Shown here: one piece after another, positions 45,795 to 58,200 of the stretch
How the letters are laid out: each line of letters opens with the position of its first letter
Numbering within the stretch: position 1 is the stretch's first letter
NCBI GenBank assembly: GCA_020064725.1
Contig: JAGTWJ010000008.1
Coordinates: 620,001-684,000 of the forward strand
DNA: 64,000 nt
Source of the DNA: Drechslerella dactyloides
Lineage: Eukaryota > Ascomycota > Orbiliomycetes > Orbiliales > Orbiliaceae
Direction of reading: 5' to 3'
The notes under the pieces: model-generated
Told to the model about the DNA's origin: nothing
The model's database searches: none
Seen by the model: only the letters and a program-made list of their open reading frames with translations
Translations under genes and position numbers: made by a program

Positions 45795-45837
45795 CCAATG
45801 CATGCCGTCACAGACGAAATCGGACGGCTCCCATTGG
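45795..45837 (-). promoter_or_regulatory. two CCAAT boxes upstream of the complex I gene
   Basis: CCAAT occurs on the plus strand at 45795-45799 and on the minus strand at 45833-45837, about 100-140 nt before the ATG. The HAP/CBC complex binds CCAAT and controls many respiratory genes in fungi. Regulation of this gene is inferred. Confidence 0.4.
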
Positions 45838-46371
45838 CCCCGGCCCGGCGTCACGTGGCAGCCTCGCAACGCACGTTTTGCAACATTCTGCAACATTTCT
45901 TTGTGAGAACCACATGCGTTTAGGCCGAGCATATTGTTGTTTACAGCGGTCTTCTCCTCCAAAAATGAAGAAGCAACCCTCATCATAGAGTATATTAGGC
46001 TTGATGTAGGCTATGAGGTGTTGCAAATGCCTTGCTTTCAATAGCTTCATTGAATCTTCGCGATATTCCGATTGCCATTCTCGCTACCAATTCTCATTCA
46101 CTCTGAGTTACGATTGCATACAGCCGGGCCCCAATTGCTCTTAGGTGTTATATGACCCAATGGGGACTACATCAATGGCTACGTAGAAACCCCGATACAA
46201 GCCAGAATGTTAGTCTGCGATTAGGTAATCGGGAGTTGTCTCGAGTCAATCATCAGCTAGAGATACAACGAAGATTACGTTGCAACACAGATCGTGGAAC
46301 ACCCGCACGGAAACCAAATAAAAAAAAGAAGAATGCAGCCGTAAGGACCGCACCGCCGCAGAATAGGATAC

Positions 46372-46377
46372 AAAAAA
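46372..46377 (-). terminator. RNA polymerase III terminator of the tRNA
   Basis: Six T residues on the minus strand, 10 nt after the tRNA 3' end. Confidence 0.75.
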
Positions 46378-46386
46378 TATCGATCA

Positions 46387-46472
46387 TGTCCGCGGCCGGG
46401 TTCGAACCGACGATATCCAGAGTCTCCGGCTCAGCTGTGATTCTGGCGAGATGACCACTACTCCACGCGGAC
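46387..46472 (-). tRNA. tRNA, probably Val(CAC), with a 13-nt intron
   Basis: Read on the minus strand, the ends GTCCGCG and CGCGGAC form a perfect 7-bp acceptor stem with discriminator A. The T arm GTCGG-TTCGAAC-CCGGC pairs, the D arm has GAG/CTC with an AGTGGTCA loop, and CCAGA/TCTGG makes the anticodon stem. The 20 nt between the halves of that stem become a normal 7-nt loop if a 13-nt intron follows A37, giving U33 and anticodon CAC. Box A and box B are thus present, and a T6 terminator lies 10 nt beyond the 3' end (plus-strand A run 46372-46377). The anticodon depends on the intron placement. The 5-bp hairpin CCGGA/TCTGG could mimic a variable arm, but then no anticodon stem forms. Confidence 0.85.
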
Positions 46473-47874
46473 TTGCCGGTTCTCCAAAATTGCAAACCAC
46501 AGCCATTATATACAGCAGCATTCGCACGCCAAATTCGGTGTGAAGCGTACCGGAGCTAGCTGGTTGTGTTATGTGTCCCAGAAATATACACCGACGTACA
46601 GCTCCAACCAAATCTGAATACCTATGAAGACCTAAGTACATCTACATAGGTACACACTTGAATTCATGAAATGCTCCTGGCCCGCGAGATGACCTGAGAT
46701 TTCCAGCCTCGGAGATCAGAAAAGTCAAGCCTGGTGTTGGACGAGAGACACGAGAACTTCCGAACTAGCTCTGGTTCGCCGAGTCTTAGCTTACATGAGG
46801 TGGAGCGGACAACTGAGTCAGAGGTCGACCGTGCGCGAGGCTCGTTTCCGACGGATCCGCGAAACCCGTCTCACTCCCACTCCTGGGTCACACTAGCTCG
46901 ACACAAAAAGAATCCAGCCCCGTGGTCCGATCCAACTTTTAAGTCGCAACGTATACCGAGCGATCTGATTCGGCGGCAATTCCATCCGACTCCAACATCG
47001 GGTTTCTTGGTAATCGATGACCCAGCTTGGATTCCTTTTAGCTTCGATTTAGGCACAACCGCACACCACCCGGCAGCCCGCTTTCGGGCCAGCACACAGC
47101 GTATTGCCCGAGTCACAAAAAACACCGAGCAGAACTCCAGCAAATAGTAAGCGCGGATCCTTGGTTGCGAATCAGACGTCTGACTTCTCGTCTCCGAAAC
47201 TGGGACGCCGGGTTGAGATATCCAGGTTCCCGGGTGAGATCGATTTCCGCTACCGGTACCTGGGCTCTCGGGTAACGTGCACCGCGATCCGACTCGGTGG
47301 TTTGCGGTCAGACCTTGATTTAAATTTCGTGTATATCAGTATAAAGTACTAATTTCACTAACGGCCTCGATAGCACAGATTACTCCCAGTGAGAATTTCA
47401 AAACTGACACGGGTTGAATACAAACAGATGGCTTCACGTCCAAACTAATCGCAAGCTCTCGTGTGATATCACATCGTACATACCTAGAATTCCTCCAACA
47501 GCCAGAAAGTAGAGTAGTTCCGCGCATGTTGGAACGAGCCTCGAAACATGCAAGGATGATATAACTCGGGGTATTTCTCAAGGTCAATTTAATTTTTACT
47601 ATACGTGCGGCAATTTGTCGACGCTCCGGGCGGGCCTCATAACACAAGATCACAACGTTAACTGTAAGGACGTACGGATCCGTATCGTATATGATTTGCA
47701 ATTGCGCTGATCGATATGATATATCTGCCCTTGAGCGAAGTAATGTTGGAGTCCTAAACCGCATGTTGGATATGCCCCATACCATGCCAGCACATGCAGC
47801 TAACTCGATGGGCTGTGTTACAAGTCTACTTATTCTGGTCGGGATAAATTTCGGCGAGAATTTAAAGGGCGTGC

Positions 47875-47892
47875 GTCTGCGTCTGCGTCTGC
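47875..47892. repeat. (GTCTGC)3
   Basis: Three perfect 6-bp units. Confidence 0.85.
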
Positions 47893-49605
47893 AGCTCGCG
47901 GTATACCCTGCAATGTACGCAGGGTCCAACAAGTTGGATGCTGGCGGCGATTTGTGACGAGGTTGAAAGCCGCTGCTGAATGTGAAACTTGAGGCGTGCT
48001 CGTACGAAGATATGCTGGACGAGAATTCGTTTACTCGACACCATGTTTAAGTTTTTACAGTGGGTCTAGGTAAGGGAGTGGCGATATATAATCTCTTGGC
48101 TACTTCTTACCTATATATATAGAGCGCATAATAATTACTGCTGGATATCGGTGATCCCGCGATTGAATTTGCTAGCGCGGGTCGCCTGTGCTACGCACAG
48201 CGACAGGTATATGTACCCATGGCCCAATCCGCAAGCAAGGGCCCGCGATAAAACTACGCACGGCCAGTAATACCGGTTTCCAAGGCTGTGCAACCATGGT
48301 CTCCACATCGAGCCGAGAAAATTGACACGGACACATGCCTACGTTTGTGCGCAACCAACCGTGCTTTTCGACAGCGCATGCGATAAAGTCGTCCTGGAAA
48401 AATAACATCTCATCAAGGGGAGCGGTGGCTTCGCGGATCCGATGTCTCCTTGCCGATAGGCTTGAAACAACCACCGATGTTATATGCTGTATAACATTGC
48501 AGCCTCGCCAATTACTCCAATGCAACTGGGGCCGCGTTATCCGGCCGCGGATCCGGGTCATGACTTGATTGCATATCAACTTACAAATTTCTCAACATCA
48601 TATATGCAAAACGATGCAGTGAATGCTATCGCAATAGGTTATAAAGCATCCAAATCGGTCCCGGTAAGTGCTCGAGACCACCCCAGGCCAGCCAGCCGGG
48701 TTTACGGATCCTGTTGTCCGCGATACATTCCCATTGATCAATGGAAGAGCAAACTGCAGCCTTGCTTGTAGCAGGACATGCACAGTCGAGTTGCACACGG
48801 GAACGTGAATTCCGGAATCGAGAGCTCGGCCCTGCATCTGCCAACATTAACAGTTGCGATCCTATCTTCTGATCAATTAATTGCACGTTGGGCTCAATTT
48901 ACATTTAAGTAGCGCATAAATACATACATGTAGTCATTTATCGCCTATCTGGGGTTGTTTCTACAAATATACGGGAGAAAGTCACGGAGCTCGCGCTCGA
49001 ACGCCCACGGGGGGTCCGGTCCTCCGTGTGTGTTCTCAAACATCCAAGTCACAATTAATTACGGCTCGATTTCCAACACGGAACTTCTTTCCGGAAGGAG
49101 GGCGACCCAACCGCATGCGCACGCGCAGGATGGATACTTCCCAAGTCGCTAGTTTCCAGTCCTAAAAAAGCCGAGGAAGCGGTGCCGCTGCCATGGTGGG
49201 ATGCAATCCTTGCATGTGCATGCACAGAGCCTGCATTTGGCATCCCACGGAAGGTATGTACGAAGTACGTGGGAATATTATGTGCCGTAACGATATGGTC
49301 AATACGATACGGACGCCGACCAGCCAGCCAACGTTTACGGCTGAATGAACGAACGAACGAGTGAAGAAGTGAGCGGGCTAACTAACCTCCCTGCTGCTCA
49401 GCTGCCTCATCCCACATGTAGGCATTTACCCAGCTAGCGGATCGCTGTCACGTAATTCGGCATCTGATCGATCCCAGAGATGGCGTCAGGCGCGAATGGG
49501 GAATGTCGGTGTGTTCGTCATCGGCCGGTAGGCCCCGATTGACAGCGCATTCGAGAAGCGGCGCGGTAGATGCCGGCCGAAAGACGTACTGTGTCCTTGT
49601 GAGTA

Positions 49606-49728
49606 CATGGTGTTCGCATGGTGTTCGCATGGTGTTCGCACACTGTTCGCATGGTGTTCGCACACTGTTCGCATGGTGTTCGTTTGCTGTTCGTTCGCTG
49701 TTCGTTCGCTGTTCGCTGTTCGTTCGGG
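49606..49728. repeat. 11-bp minisatellite, about 11 units
   Basis: Consensus [GC]TGTTCG-N4. Variants end in CATG, CACA, TTTG or TTCG, and CATG/CACA units alternate in the middle. One unit near the end is shortened to 7 bp. Confidence 0.9.
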
Positions 49729-50565
49729 CCTCATCTAGCCAGCTCGTATAGCGTGATTAGTATACAGGGAGTATACAGGGAGTCGGCCACATTCGTACGT
49801 ACGCACGTGGCGGTGTCGCATAACTAACGCGGTGGCATCTCGTATAGGGATCCATGATGCTCATATGTAATCGAGACGTGGGAGCATTTCGCTTTTTTTC
49901 CAAAACGTCGCGACCTGTCGTATTTGGTAATTTCGCGTCGCAATACTGGCCAGGGTGCATGGGGGTACCATGGGGTGTAGCCAGATATAATTTTGGGGCT
50001 AGCTCCGATCGTAGGGCCCAATTGGTTCCGTATGGGGGTGAGGAGTCAGCGGGAGGAGAGTCTGCCGAGGGGCGGTAAATTCCTTTGGCAGAGGTGTCCA
50101 ATTAATCGCTTGCTAGGCTGCGGCAAAGTGTGCTTCGGCTGTCTTGTTCATTACGGCGAGTAAGCGGGGGGTGCGGTGTGACCCCGTCTCTGAATCCTAG
50201 TCCAGTCCAGAGCTAGCTCGATTGTAATCAGCCGCTCGAGCGAGTGATGATGTGGATCTAGAGATGCATCAGCATGACATAATGCACCTCCCATCTCAGG
50301 ATCATAGAATTTGTATTCCAACGGAAATTTAAGCAGTAGGCGGAGCTCATAGGTGGACCTAGCTATCTATCATCGATTGTATTCCCCAAGATGATCAAGA
50401 ATGAGTCTCCATCCGGGTAATTATCAAATGGTTGATCCGATGTGGTATTCTACGCTTCGTCCTTGGCTGCTCCTCGTTGACACATCGTAGGATAGGGCCT
50501 GTATATTTGGTAGCCTCGCAACTACGTCTTGGCCCACCTGCCCGAGAATGTTGGAAGTGGACTTG

Positions 50566-50747
50566 TCTTGGTCTTCGCATGCATGGGTACTATTTCTTGC
50601 ATCCGTCTTGGTCTTTGCATGGATACCATTTCTTGCACCCGACTAAGTCTGCGCATGGGTACGAATTCTTGCACCCGACTTAGTCTTCGCAAGGGTACCA
50701 TTTTCTGTACCCGACTTGGTCTTTGCATGGGTACCAATTCCTGTACC
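50566..50747. repeat. 36-bp minisatellite, about 5 units
   Basis: Five consecutive units read roughly CGACTTGGTCTTTGCATGG-GTACCATTTCTTGCACC; four are exactly 36 bp and the first is slightly longer. Because 36 is a multiple of three, several frames on both strands stay open and encode 12-residue repeats (for example RLGLCMGTISCT on plus, MQRPSRVQEMVP on minus). I treat it as repeat DNA, not a gene. Confidence 0.9.
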
Positions 50748-53700
50748 CCCCCATTCTCTGAGTGTTATATAATTTTTACGTTCATACGACCACTTAGTTA
50801 GACGGTGACAAGAGAGCATTCGCTCAGGCATTTCCGGAAATACGGGTAAGATAGACCAGCCGTATCTGATCGAACCCAGAATCCAGAGCCTCGGAAGGGG
50901 ATCTTTTTTCGCATCGGTCGAGCGATGGACACCTCACCCTAACGAGGGCATGTACATTTACGCACTCGGAAAGGCTCGAAAAATATCTGTAAGTTGCTTG
51001 TCTTTGAGTGATCGAATGGAGCGCAGGAGTGTACATGTACTTTCGATGTTGGTAAGCCTGCGTCCAGGGCTGGCACACTCCATGCACGCTGGTGGCACAG
51101 CACCATCTTGCATCTGAGAGAAACGAGAGGAAAAATTTTCTTGCCGATACTCAAGTCAGTTGCTCCAAATGAGGAGGATTGAAAATGAGATGGTCCAGAG
51201 ACTAACGGCCCTTGACGCACTAAAAATGGACGAAATCTTCCTGATTCCGCCAGACTAGAATACTTTGTGGCGGCAGAAGCCTTGCAGACAGACAAATACG
51301 GCCAACCAACACGATGCACAATCCCGAGCAGGACGTGACATTTGACGACGCTCGACCGCCAGGCAGCTTCGATGTATCCGCCACCCCTGTCCAACACGAA
51401 GGCCGTACAGGCGATAGTCTTATGATCATCCAATTCGTATCCAACAGGTCGAGCGATGCAGCGAGGATGGGTAAATTGTGAGCACATCCGCACGCCTGCG
51501 CTCGCCCTCCAACGTGGTCGATTTTGCGTTGGCCAAGGGTTTGACTCTTATCGGGCGGTGGAGCTGGTCATCTGCCCACCGCCAGCGTCCTGAAACCTTG
51601 AGAGCACTCGCGGCCGACTCTGTGCCGCGGCTGCATAAGTGCGTAACATGCTCGATCAAATCACTGCGGATGCTTGCGAGTCGGCTTTCCCTGCGGCACT
51701 GCGAGAGACAGGCATGCATCTCTTTCGAGTAAGACATGCGCAGGAGACTCGCCCACTTACGTCCATTTGCATCCGTACAGCCCGGGCCCCTGTTCGGAGC
51801 TGAATGCCTTCTATTATTTCGATAACAGGTATCGCACAAAGTCAAGGGACCGCACTCCCTGATCGCATTGTTTAATAGGGTTCAGTAATAAACGTGCTCA
51901 GCTGAGTTCCCACGGATTAACCCCAAGCGCTCACAAGGTTAAAACTAACCAGTGCGGAAGCTGAGGGGCCGTCGATTCATGCAGCAGGAAAGCATCTACG
52001 AAGAGTTGCCTCTTCGCATAGCGGCTGACAGCGGTCGAAGGGTGTATGACCCAAATCGAGCTAGTGATCGCGGTCCGGTCGAGGGTATCAGGGACCTTCC
52101 GGGAAGGTTATTGGCTGAGGTCCCAGGTCAGTTCACGTTAACTTCTAAAATTAATGGCGCACGATCCTTGGGCCAGGAATACTAGCCTGGGGAGCTGTCG
52201 GGTTTTCAAGGCTGCCTGGCCAGCGCTTAGATCACTTAAGAGGCGTGAGATAAGATCTGATTTTCGTTCAGGAGGGCGAGAATGGGCCAGATTCGGTTGG
52301 GGGCAGTTAAAGGCAATCAGCATTAGGCGCGCTGGAGACGGGTCACTTGCCTTGCCTAGGCGACTTTGCCATGATGTTTGAAACAGTGTGATGCATCCGA
52401 CGAAGCACGCGAAATGAATTCCAGCCGTCTTTGCTCATGCCCTCCCTTCGCTTTCGGACATCCGCGCTCTCTATTTTTCAGCACGGTCCGAACGGACTCC
52501 CAAACGGCACACTCGGAAGAAATAGACCCGTGCGAATGGACGCGAGCGTTGGAGAAGCGCTATAGCTATCGAGGCGGCCCCAACTCTGGCAGCCGTCTAC
52601 AAAGGTCGCACACCCCCAAACCACGACCCCTTGTCATGTCGTATCGATCTGCTGGAAGCATTATGTCAACCAAGAATAGACATATTTTCACGATGGCCAG
52701 TGTCCAAGTTGTTCGCTGATCTGGGCACGAATCCGGATCCTTTCCAAACAGCGGCTGCCCGAGATATCTCGAGATGAATGGGCCAGCGAAAGGGCGCTAA
52801 CACCCGGCTACCCGTTGATTCCACCCAACTGCACACGTCCGGCCCGTGGAATTTTGGGTGAATTCAACCCCAAAAAAGAGACGCCAGTTTGCTTTGGGTC
52901 CCACGTCCCACCAACCGACAGTAATTTGTTACGAACATGAGAATATGTGTACGACAACGGCAACTCGTAGATTGCATTGAGGGGATTATTTTCGGATTTG
53001 AGGGACGCTAATTCAAGCTGACGACGCATAGTGGGCCTGCGCTTAAACACACCGCGTATGAGCAACTCGAAGAGGGTTAACTGCTACCCATTCATTGCCA
53101 GATGCCGAAATTAGGCCGCTTCTGTTTGAAACATGGCTGTGCAAAGGCTTTCGTGACCTCAGTGTAGTGACATCGGCAAAACGTATCGTCGACAAGGAGT
53201 GCCACCCCCTTTGAGTGGACGAGAAGGGGAGACTCCGAGCCATCCCCGAAGTCTAAGAGTCGCGACAAACGAATAAGCGGGCGAAATAACATATAACACA
53301 CACTAGCTCGGGTGCGCTCTAAACCTTGAACCTCGAGGGTCTAAGAAAAGTCAAATAACAGCAATGGCGCTAGCGATAACTTCGAACGACCTTTAATCGC
53401 CGTCGAACTTTAGCGGCTGTGGTCACGTAAATGGGTTGATCAGGAGGATGCGAGGATTCGACGGTCTGATTCACGGCTCGCAAAGAATTTCCAGCCTCCT
53501 TGGGGGTTGTCGAGCAGGCGGTGCATGGGGTGTGGCCGGTTGGATGTTGCATGCATACATCAGCGCATCTCGTCTGGTCAGCTCGTATCAGCGATGCCCA
53601 GCTCGGTTCTGGGCGGATTGTTGGACAAACTTGGGGACTGGCCAAGATCAGGTGAGCCCGGCATGTTTTCCCGCCGCTGGCTGCGACAAAATAATCGCCC

Positions 53701-54040
53701 GGGTGTGGGTACCCTGCCGGCCAGTCGGTGAAATAGACGTAGCAGTTCCCGAGGAGGAGCTGAACAGAAAGCCCAAAGCACGACAGCGATGTCGCTGATA
53801 AGCTGCATGAGATATTAATTTTAGGCTCTCCTCGTCGTCGACTCTTTCGCTTCTGATCACAAGATCAACCTTCCACTGAGAAGCAGCGTTCAGGGATCTT
53901 CCTCGTCCAGCGACTGTCCGGAGGAATGACTTGGAATGCAGAAGCGGTTGCACACACCGGAGTAAGCGCATTCGTCAGGCAGACGGCACCCCCATTCCCT
54001 TTCCTGCACACCCAACAGGCTAGGAGCGAGCCGTCATCCG

Positions 54041-54065
54041 CTCGTTCGTTCGTTCGTTCGTTCGA
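54041..54065. repeat. (TTCG)n microsatellite
   Basis: About six perfect units. Confidence 0.85.
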
Positions 54066-55183
54066 GACGGTGGGCTGGAAGCACAGTATCTGCGCATCGA
54101 CTATGCGTTCTGCAGAAACATTTAGCTTGCAGACTGGCCTATGAGCGGGAGGGATCGAGCATTTGAGGGGGTGACGGACCTGCACCTCATACTCGCCACT
54201 CGTTCGATCATCGAGGTCGTGATGGATGAGGCCCGCAGCGCCCAGAGCGCACGGTGGTTTCTTTTTGCGTCTTGAACCGCCCTGCGCCCAGGCCATTTCC
54301 CGCGGTTACGCTCTTAGCAGGAATCGCTGCCTGTCCGTTTCGCCGCTGGGCACAACGCAACGCAAAAAGCGACCAAGCCGCAGCGGCCTGCAGCCGGCCT
54401 GGCCTCGAAACCCGCCCCAAGCCCGTATAAGCATCCTTACGCGACGGTGTATCGACGCCTGTAAGAGCGCAGGACGCAGAGACGTTTACGATACGCTCGG
54501 GTGGAAACGGCCGCGACGCCGGACGACCTATAATAGCAGGGTCGCAAGCAGCGGCGGATGGGCGGCCGGCTGGTTCGGGAAGCACCTTCGGAACTCGCAT
54601 ACACACTCCTCTCTTTGTCTAGCAAGGGATGATGATGCTCAATATGCGAGCGGAAATAAAACAAGGTTCCGGCGAGTAGACAAAGTAGACAAAGGAGAGA
54701 AAGGATAAAACTGAGTCTCAGAGATTAGCGAAAAGAAGACAATGGCAATTGTTCAGTTTGACGTTTCCGGGGAGAATCCTGGGTGGGCTGACGTTTTTTT
54801 GATTACTTTCCGCTTCATCGAGAGAGAAAGGAAGGTGGAACTATCATGCTGCGAAAAGTCAGGGCCGTCTGTCGAGCTGGCCTCCTCGTCTCGTCTGCTC
54901 GAAGCACGTTTCGTCAGGAGGAAGGCGTCCATCCGATGACCTCGAACAGACAGGGCGGCAAATTCTCGTGAGGACTTGCCAGTTGCCACTCAAACCGGCC
55001 TGCGTGCCTGGCCTCAATCGAAAGGTGGGAAGCGATCGCATTACGTACGGACTGCATATTGCGGTTTATGTGCCTCGGAGAGCGAATATCAAGCCGGATG
55101 CATATGATTTTTCCAGACTTCAAGTTTGGGGGGCCCGTTGTCGGAGTATACGGGGGGCCGGTTAAAGTTCATCTATATTGTTC

Positions 55184-55242
55184 CTTGGGTACAGAAAATG
55201 GTACCCTTGCGAAGACCAAGTCGGGTGCAAGAAATGGTATCC
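55184..55242. repeat. inverted copy of the 36-bp repeat, about 1.5 units
   Basis: GGGTACAGAAAATGGTACCC continues through AAGACCAAGTCGGGTGC to GAAATGGTATCC. This is a near-perfect reverse complement of units in the 50566-50747 array, 4.5 kb away. Confidence 0.85.
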
Positions 55243-58200
55243 AGCCAGTTAGCAGGGCGGTACGGGAACCACGAACCGCCTTCTTTTCAGTCGGCTCAGG
55301 ACCTTGTGTAACAGAGAAGGGCTACCTGATTTGCCAGGCCGCTGTTTGTCATACCAAGAACGATTGCTGGGAAAGAAAGAGCTGGTTCCAGACAAGTCAG
55401 TCTGCGGCTGCCGTGCCGGTGCCTGCCTGCCTGCCTCTTCGTCCGGACGTCCGCGATTTGCTGATTCAGGCTCGTTCGATGGGGGTGTTCCGAAAGGTCA
55501 CTTGCTTGTAGCTTGAAGCAAACCTTTGGCGTGCATGGTACTCAAAAGGCAAGTGCATGTCGTGTATAGGTACAGCACATCCAACGGCCCATGCGCTTGC
55601 ATGTCTGGTGCAGACACGCAATTTGAAACGATTCGATCTCATCAGTCTCGGTTGCTGGTAAATGCATTCACTGAGTAACATAGCTACTTCGTGAAGCATA
55701 TTTTTATGTACCTTGGTGAGTACATATGTACCTGAGATCGCGTCGTTCTTGTAGACGTGGCTGTATGTGCGGTTACGCTTCGGCAGAAAGCTTAAGGCTC
55801 CCAGCACGGAGGATAATACTGTGTTCGACAAACGGTTTAAGGCCTGAGGTCTTCAGTCCAGGGCTAGTTTTTTTCGCGCGGATGTCTGGAGATGACCCAT
55901 GCAACAGAGCCCAGAGCTTGCTTTTTTTTTTTTTTCTGTGCGCGCCTTGGACGCTTCGCTTTTTGGCGAGGCGTCTCAGCCTTCCATTCTCTGGCTGCTG
56001 CCATCTGCGAGTTAGTTTCCTTGTCGTATGGACGCAAGGGATCGGACACCATTTGGAGCTAGCGAGATTGTCAACAGGTTATGGATGAGTTCATATTGCA
56101 TCGATCTGGCTGTCGAAATTAACAAGAGACGCTGTCGTTAGTCCGTTCTGAGGTGAGCATTAGCTGGCGTGGGTATAATTACGTATATAAGCAAAACACC
56201 CGCCGTAAAAGCCAAAAGCCCGCGGCTTTTACTCCTCCACTTGCGAACGAACCTCTTTTGCTGACCCTCTAGCTTTTAAATCGTCGAGATCCGACTTCAC
56301 CCCCAGCATTTGCTGCTCCAATAGCCGCCTAACAGATCCAACTTTGTTGCCACATACGGACACCCGACTCGGCCAAGCTGCGGACAATTCCAATTCCATC
56401 TCGACATTACGCTCAGCTCCAGATTTTGAAGGAGATCGATTTAACGGCCGACGCTACCAGACGAGGCGGCTGGTGGTATATGATACGAAGCGCACGCATC
56501 CCCAATCCGACTGTTCGAAGCCTGTTCTTGTTCCTCTTAGGATACGCTCCGGCGCTTCTGCCTTGAGTTTGCGACCTCGTTAATTAAGCATCGCTGTAAG
56601 TGTTAATGTGATTGCGCCGGCCTGCCAGCCCAGTTTTAGGCCCTTGTTTTCTCCTCTGTTGTCGCCTTTGACCGCTATTTTCAGCCTTATCAGCGAGCGT
56701 ATCCACAATCACCTGGCCAATCGGCCAATATCATTGGTCCTCTTCACCAATGCAATCATCAGATCAATCACCCCGTCGAGCGCTCGATCGAGCGACTCTT
56801 CCGCACGGCCCATCTTGTACTTTCCGCGTTGAGAGGCTTCCCCAATATGCATGACTTTGCCCTCACGAGAGCTCCATGGTCGGCAGAGGGAGAGGAAAAG
56901 AAGCCAGCTAGCGGGAACCGACCTTGCCTCTTTCTTTCCCTCCCTCTGTTAGCGGCGGTGGGCCACTGAATTGGGCCGCCGGTAGTTTTGCCAGACGACG
57001 ACGCCCTTGGGAGAAAAAGGAAACAAGCATGCGAGACGACGAACATGCAAGAAAAGAACCGCGCGAGAGAAAGAGCCGATTATCTGCCCTCCCCCCTGCA
57101 CGCTAGTTGGGCAACAGCTCCACCAGTGCGACCTTCCCCTCGTCCACCCCGAATACTGCAGCTTTACACGCACTGCACCGCAGACGGGCAGGAAGAGCCA
57201 GCCAGCGGTGGGCGCCTCGGCCTGCTGCACCGAGTCGAACGAACGAGGGGAGGAGAAGAGGCACAGAAGCCAGGGCTGTCAAATGGCAAGGGCTCGCTCG
57301 AGGGTCATGGAAAGGGCGACTGTTTGCGGCTTTCTATTTCCATCCCGACCTCTGGGCGGACCTGGGATATCCATTGAAACATGGTCCACCCCGCCCAGGC
57401 CTGTCGGCGAGCAGAGGAGACGGGCGAGAAAGCAAAAATAAAACGAGACGAGCGAGCGAGCGGCCTGTGGCCTGCAAAATCCTGCGAGCCCAGCCCTCCC
57501 AATCTGCCTGGTTTTGCGTCGTCCCCTCGTCAAGCCGGTTGTCACTCGGCTCTCGCACAGCCAATCAGCGCATCCCAGACCTGGGCTGGCGGACAAGGGC
57601 GGCCACGAGCAAAAAATGGGCGAGTGGTTAGCCTGCAGATGAAAAATTGCCGCTGGTATCTCTCATGTTTCCTTTTTTTCTGTCGGCACGCCCTTGCCAT
57701 TGCGTTAGCAAAGTCGGCTCCCACCGCTCTCCGCCCGCCCACAGGTCCAACAATAAGCCCATTGTCATTGACCAGCAATTTCTATCGGGCTGGGGCCCAA
57801 TATCACCAGGTCCTCCTCCTCCTTCTTCCTCTTCTCTTCCTCTTCTTCTCCTTCTTGCCTGTTCTATCGGAGAATTAGAAGATTAAAATCCCATAAAAAA
57901 AAGAAAGGGTTTCGGCCTCCCCCTCGACGGTTCCTTCCCTCGCATCGGGATCAAGGGTGAGCGCAAAAAGGTGCTTCCTTCTTGCCCTCACGCTTGAGAT
58001 CCGTCATCCGTCGTACATACCTGCAATTGGCTTTTCAGGCTTCGGCATCCTTTTCTTTTTCCTTTGTTAGGCTCCTCCTTCGGTTTCCCGGACGGTCTCG
58101 CTCGCAGCAGCTCGGTCTCTTGACTTTTGATATCCCCGTTGGCGTTTATCGTGGCAGTTGTTACGTGTTAGTTGCTCCGGCCGTCGCTTGGGGAATCCTA

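Larger units (their letters stand above)
45697..46386. other. intergenic between the PSST gene and the tRNA
   Basis: The promoter of the complex I gene lies at its left end (on the minus strand). The rest shows no gene. Confidence 0.5.

Noticed and set aside
46734..47147. 137-codon plus-strand frame
   Set aside because: Ser/Pro-rich random-looking sequence with an equally long antisense frame; no motif.
47336..47932. 198-codon frame on the minus strand in the desert
   Set aside because: No domain, no splice partners, and its composition is not distinct from overlapping frames.
50566..50747. CRISPR-like array
   Set aside because: Repeats are directly adjacent with no spacers, and the window is eukaryotic.
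50566..55242. Terminal inverted repeats of a transposon
   Set aside because: Similarity stops at the minisatellite unit; no transposase, target duplication or extended TIR could be seen.
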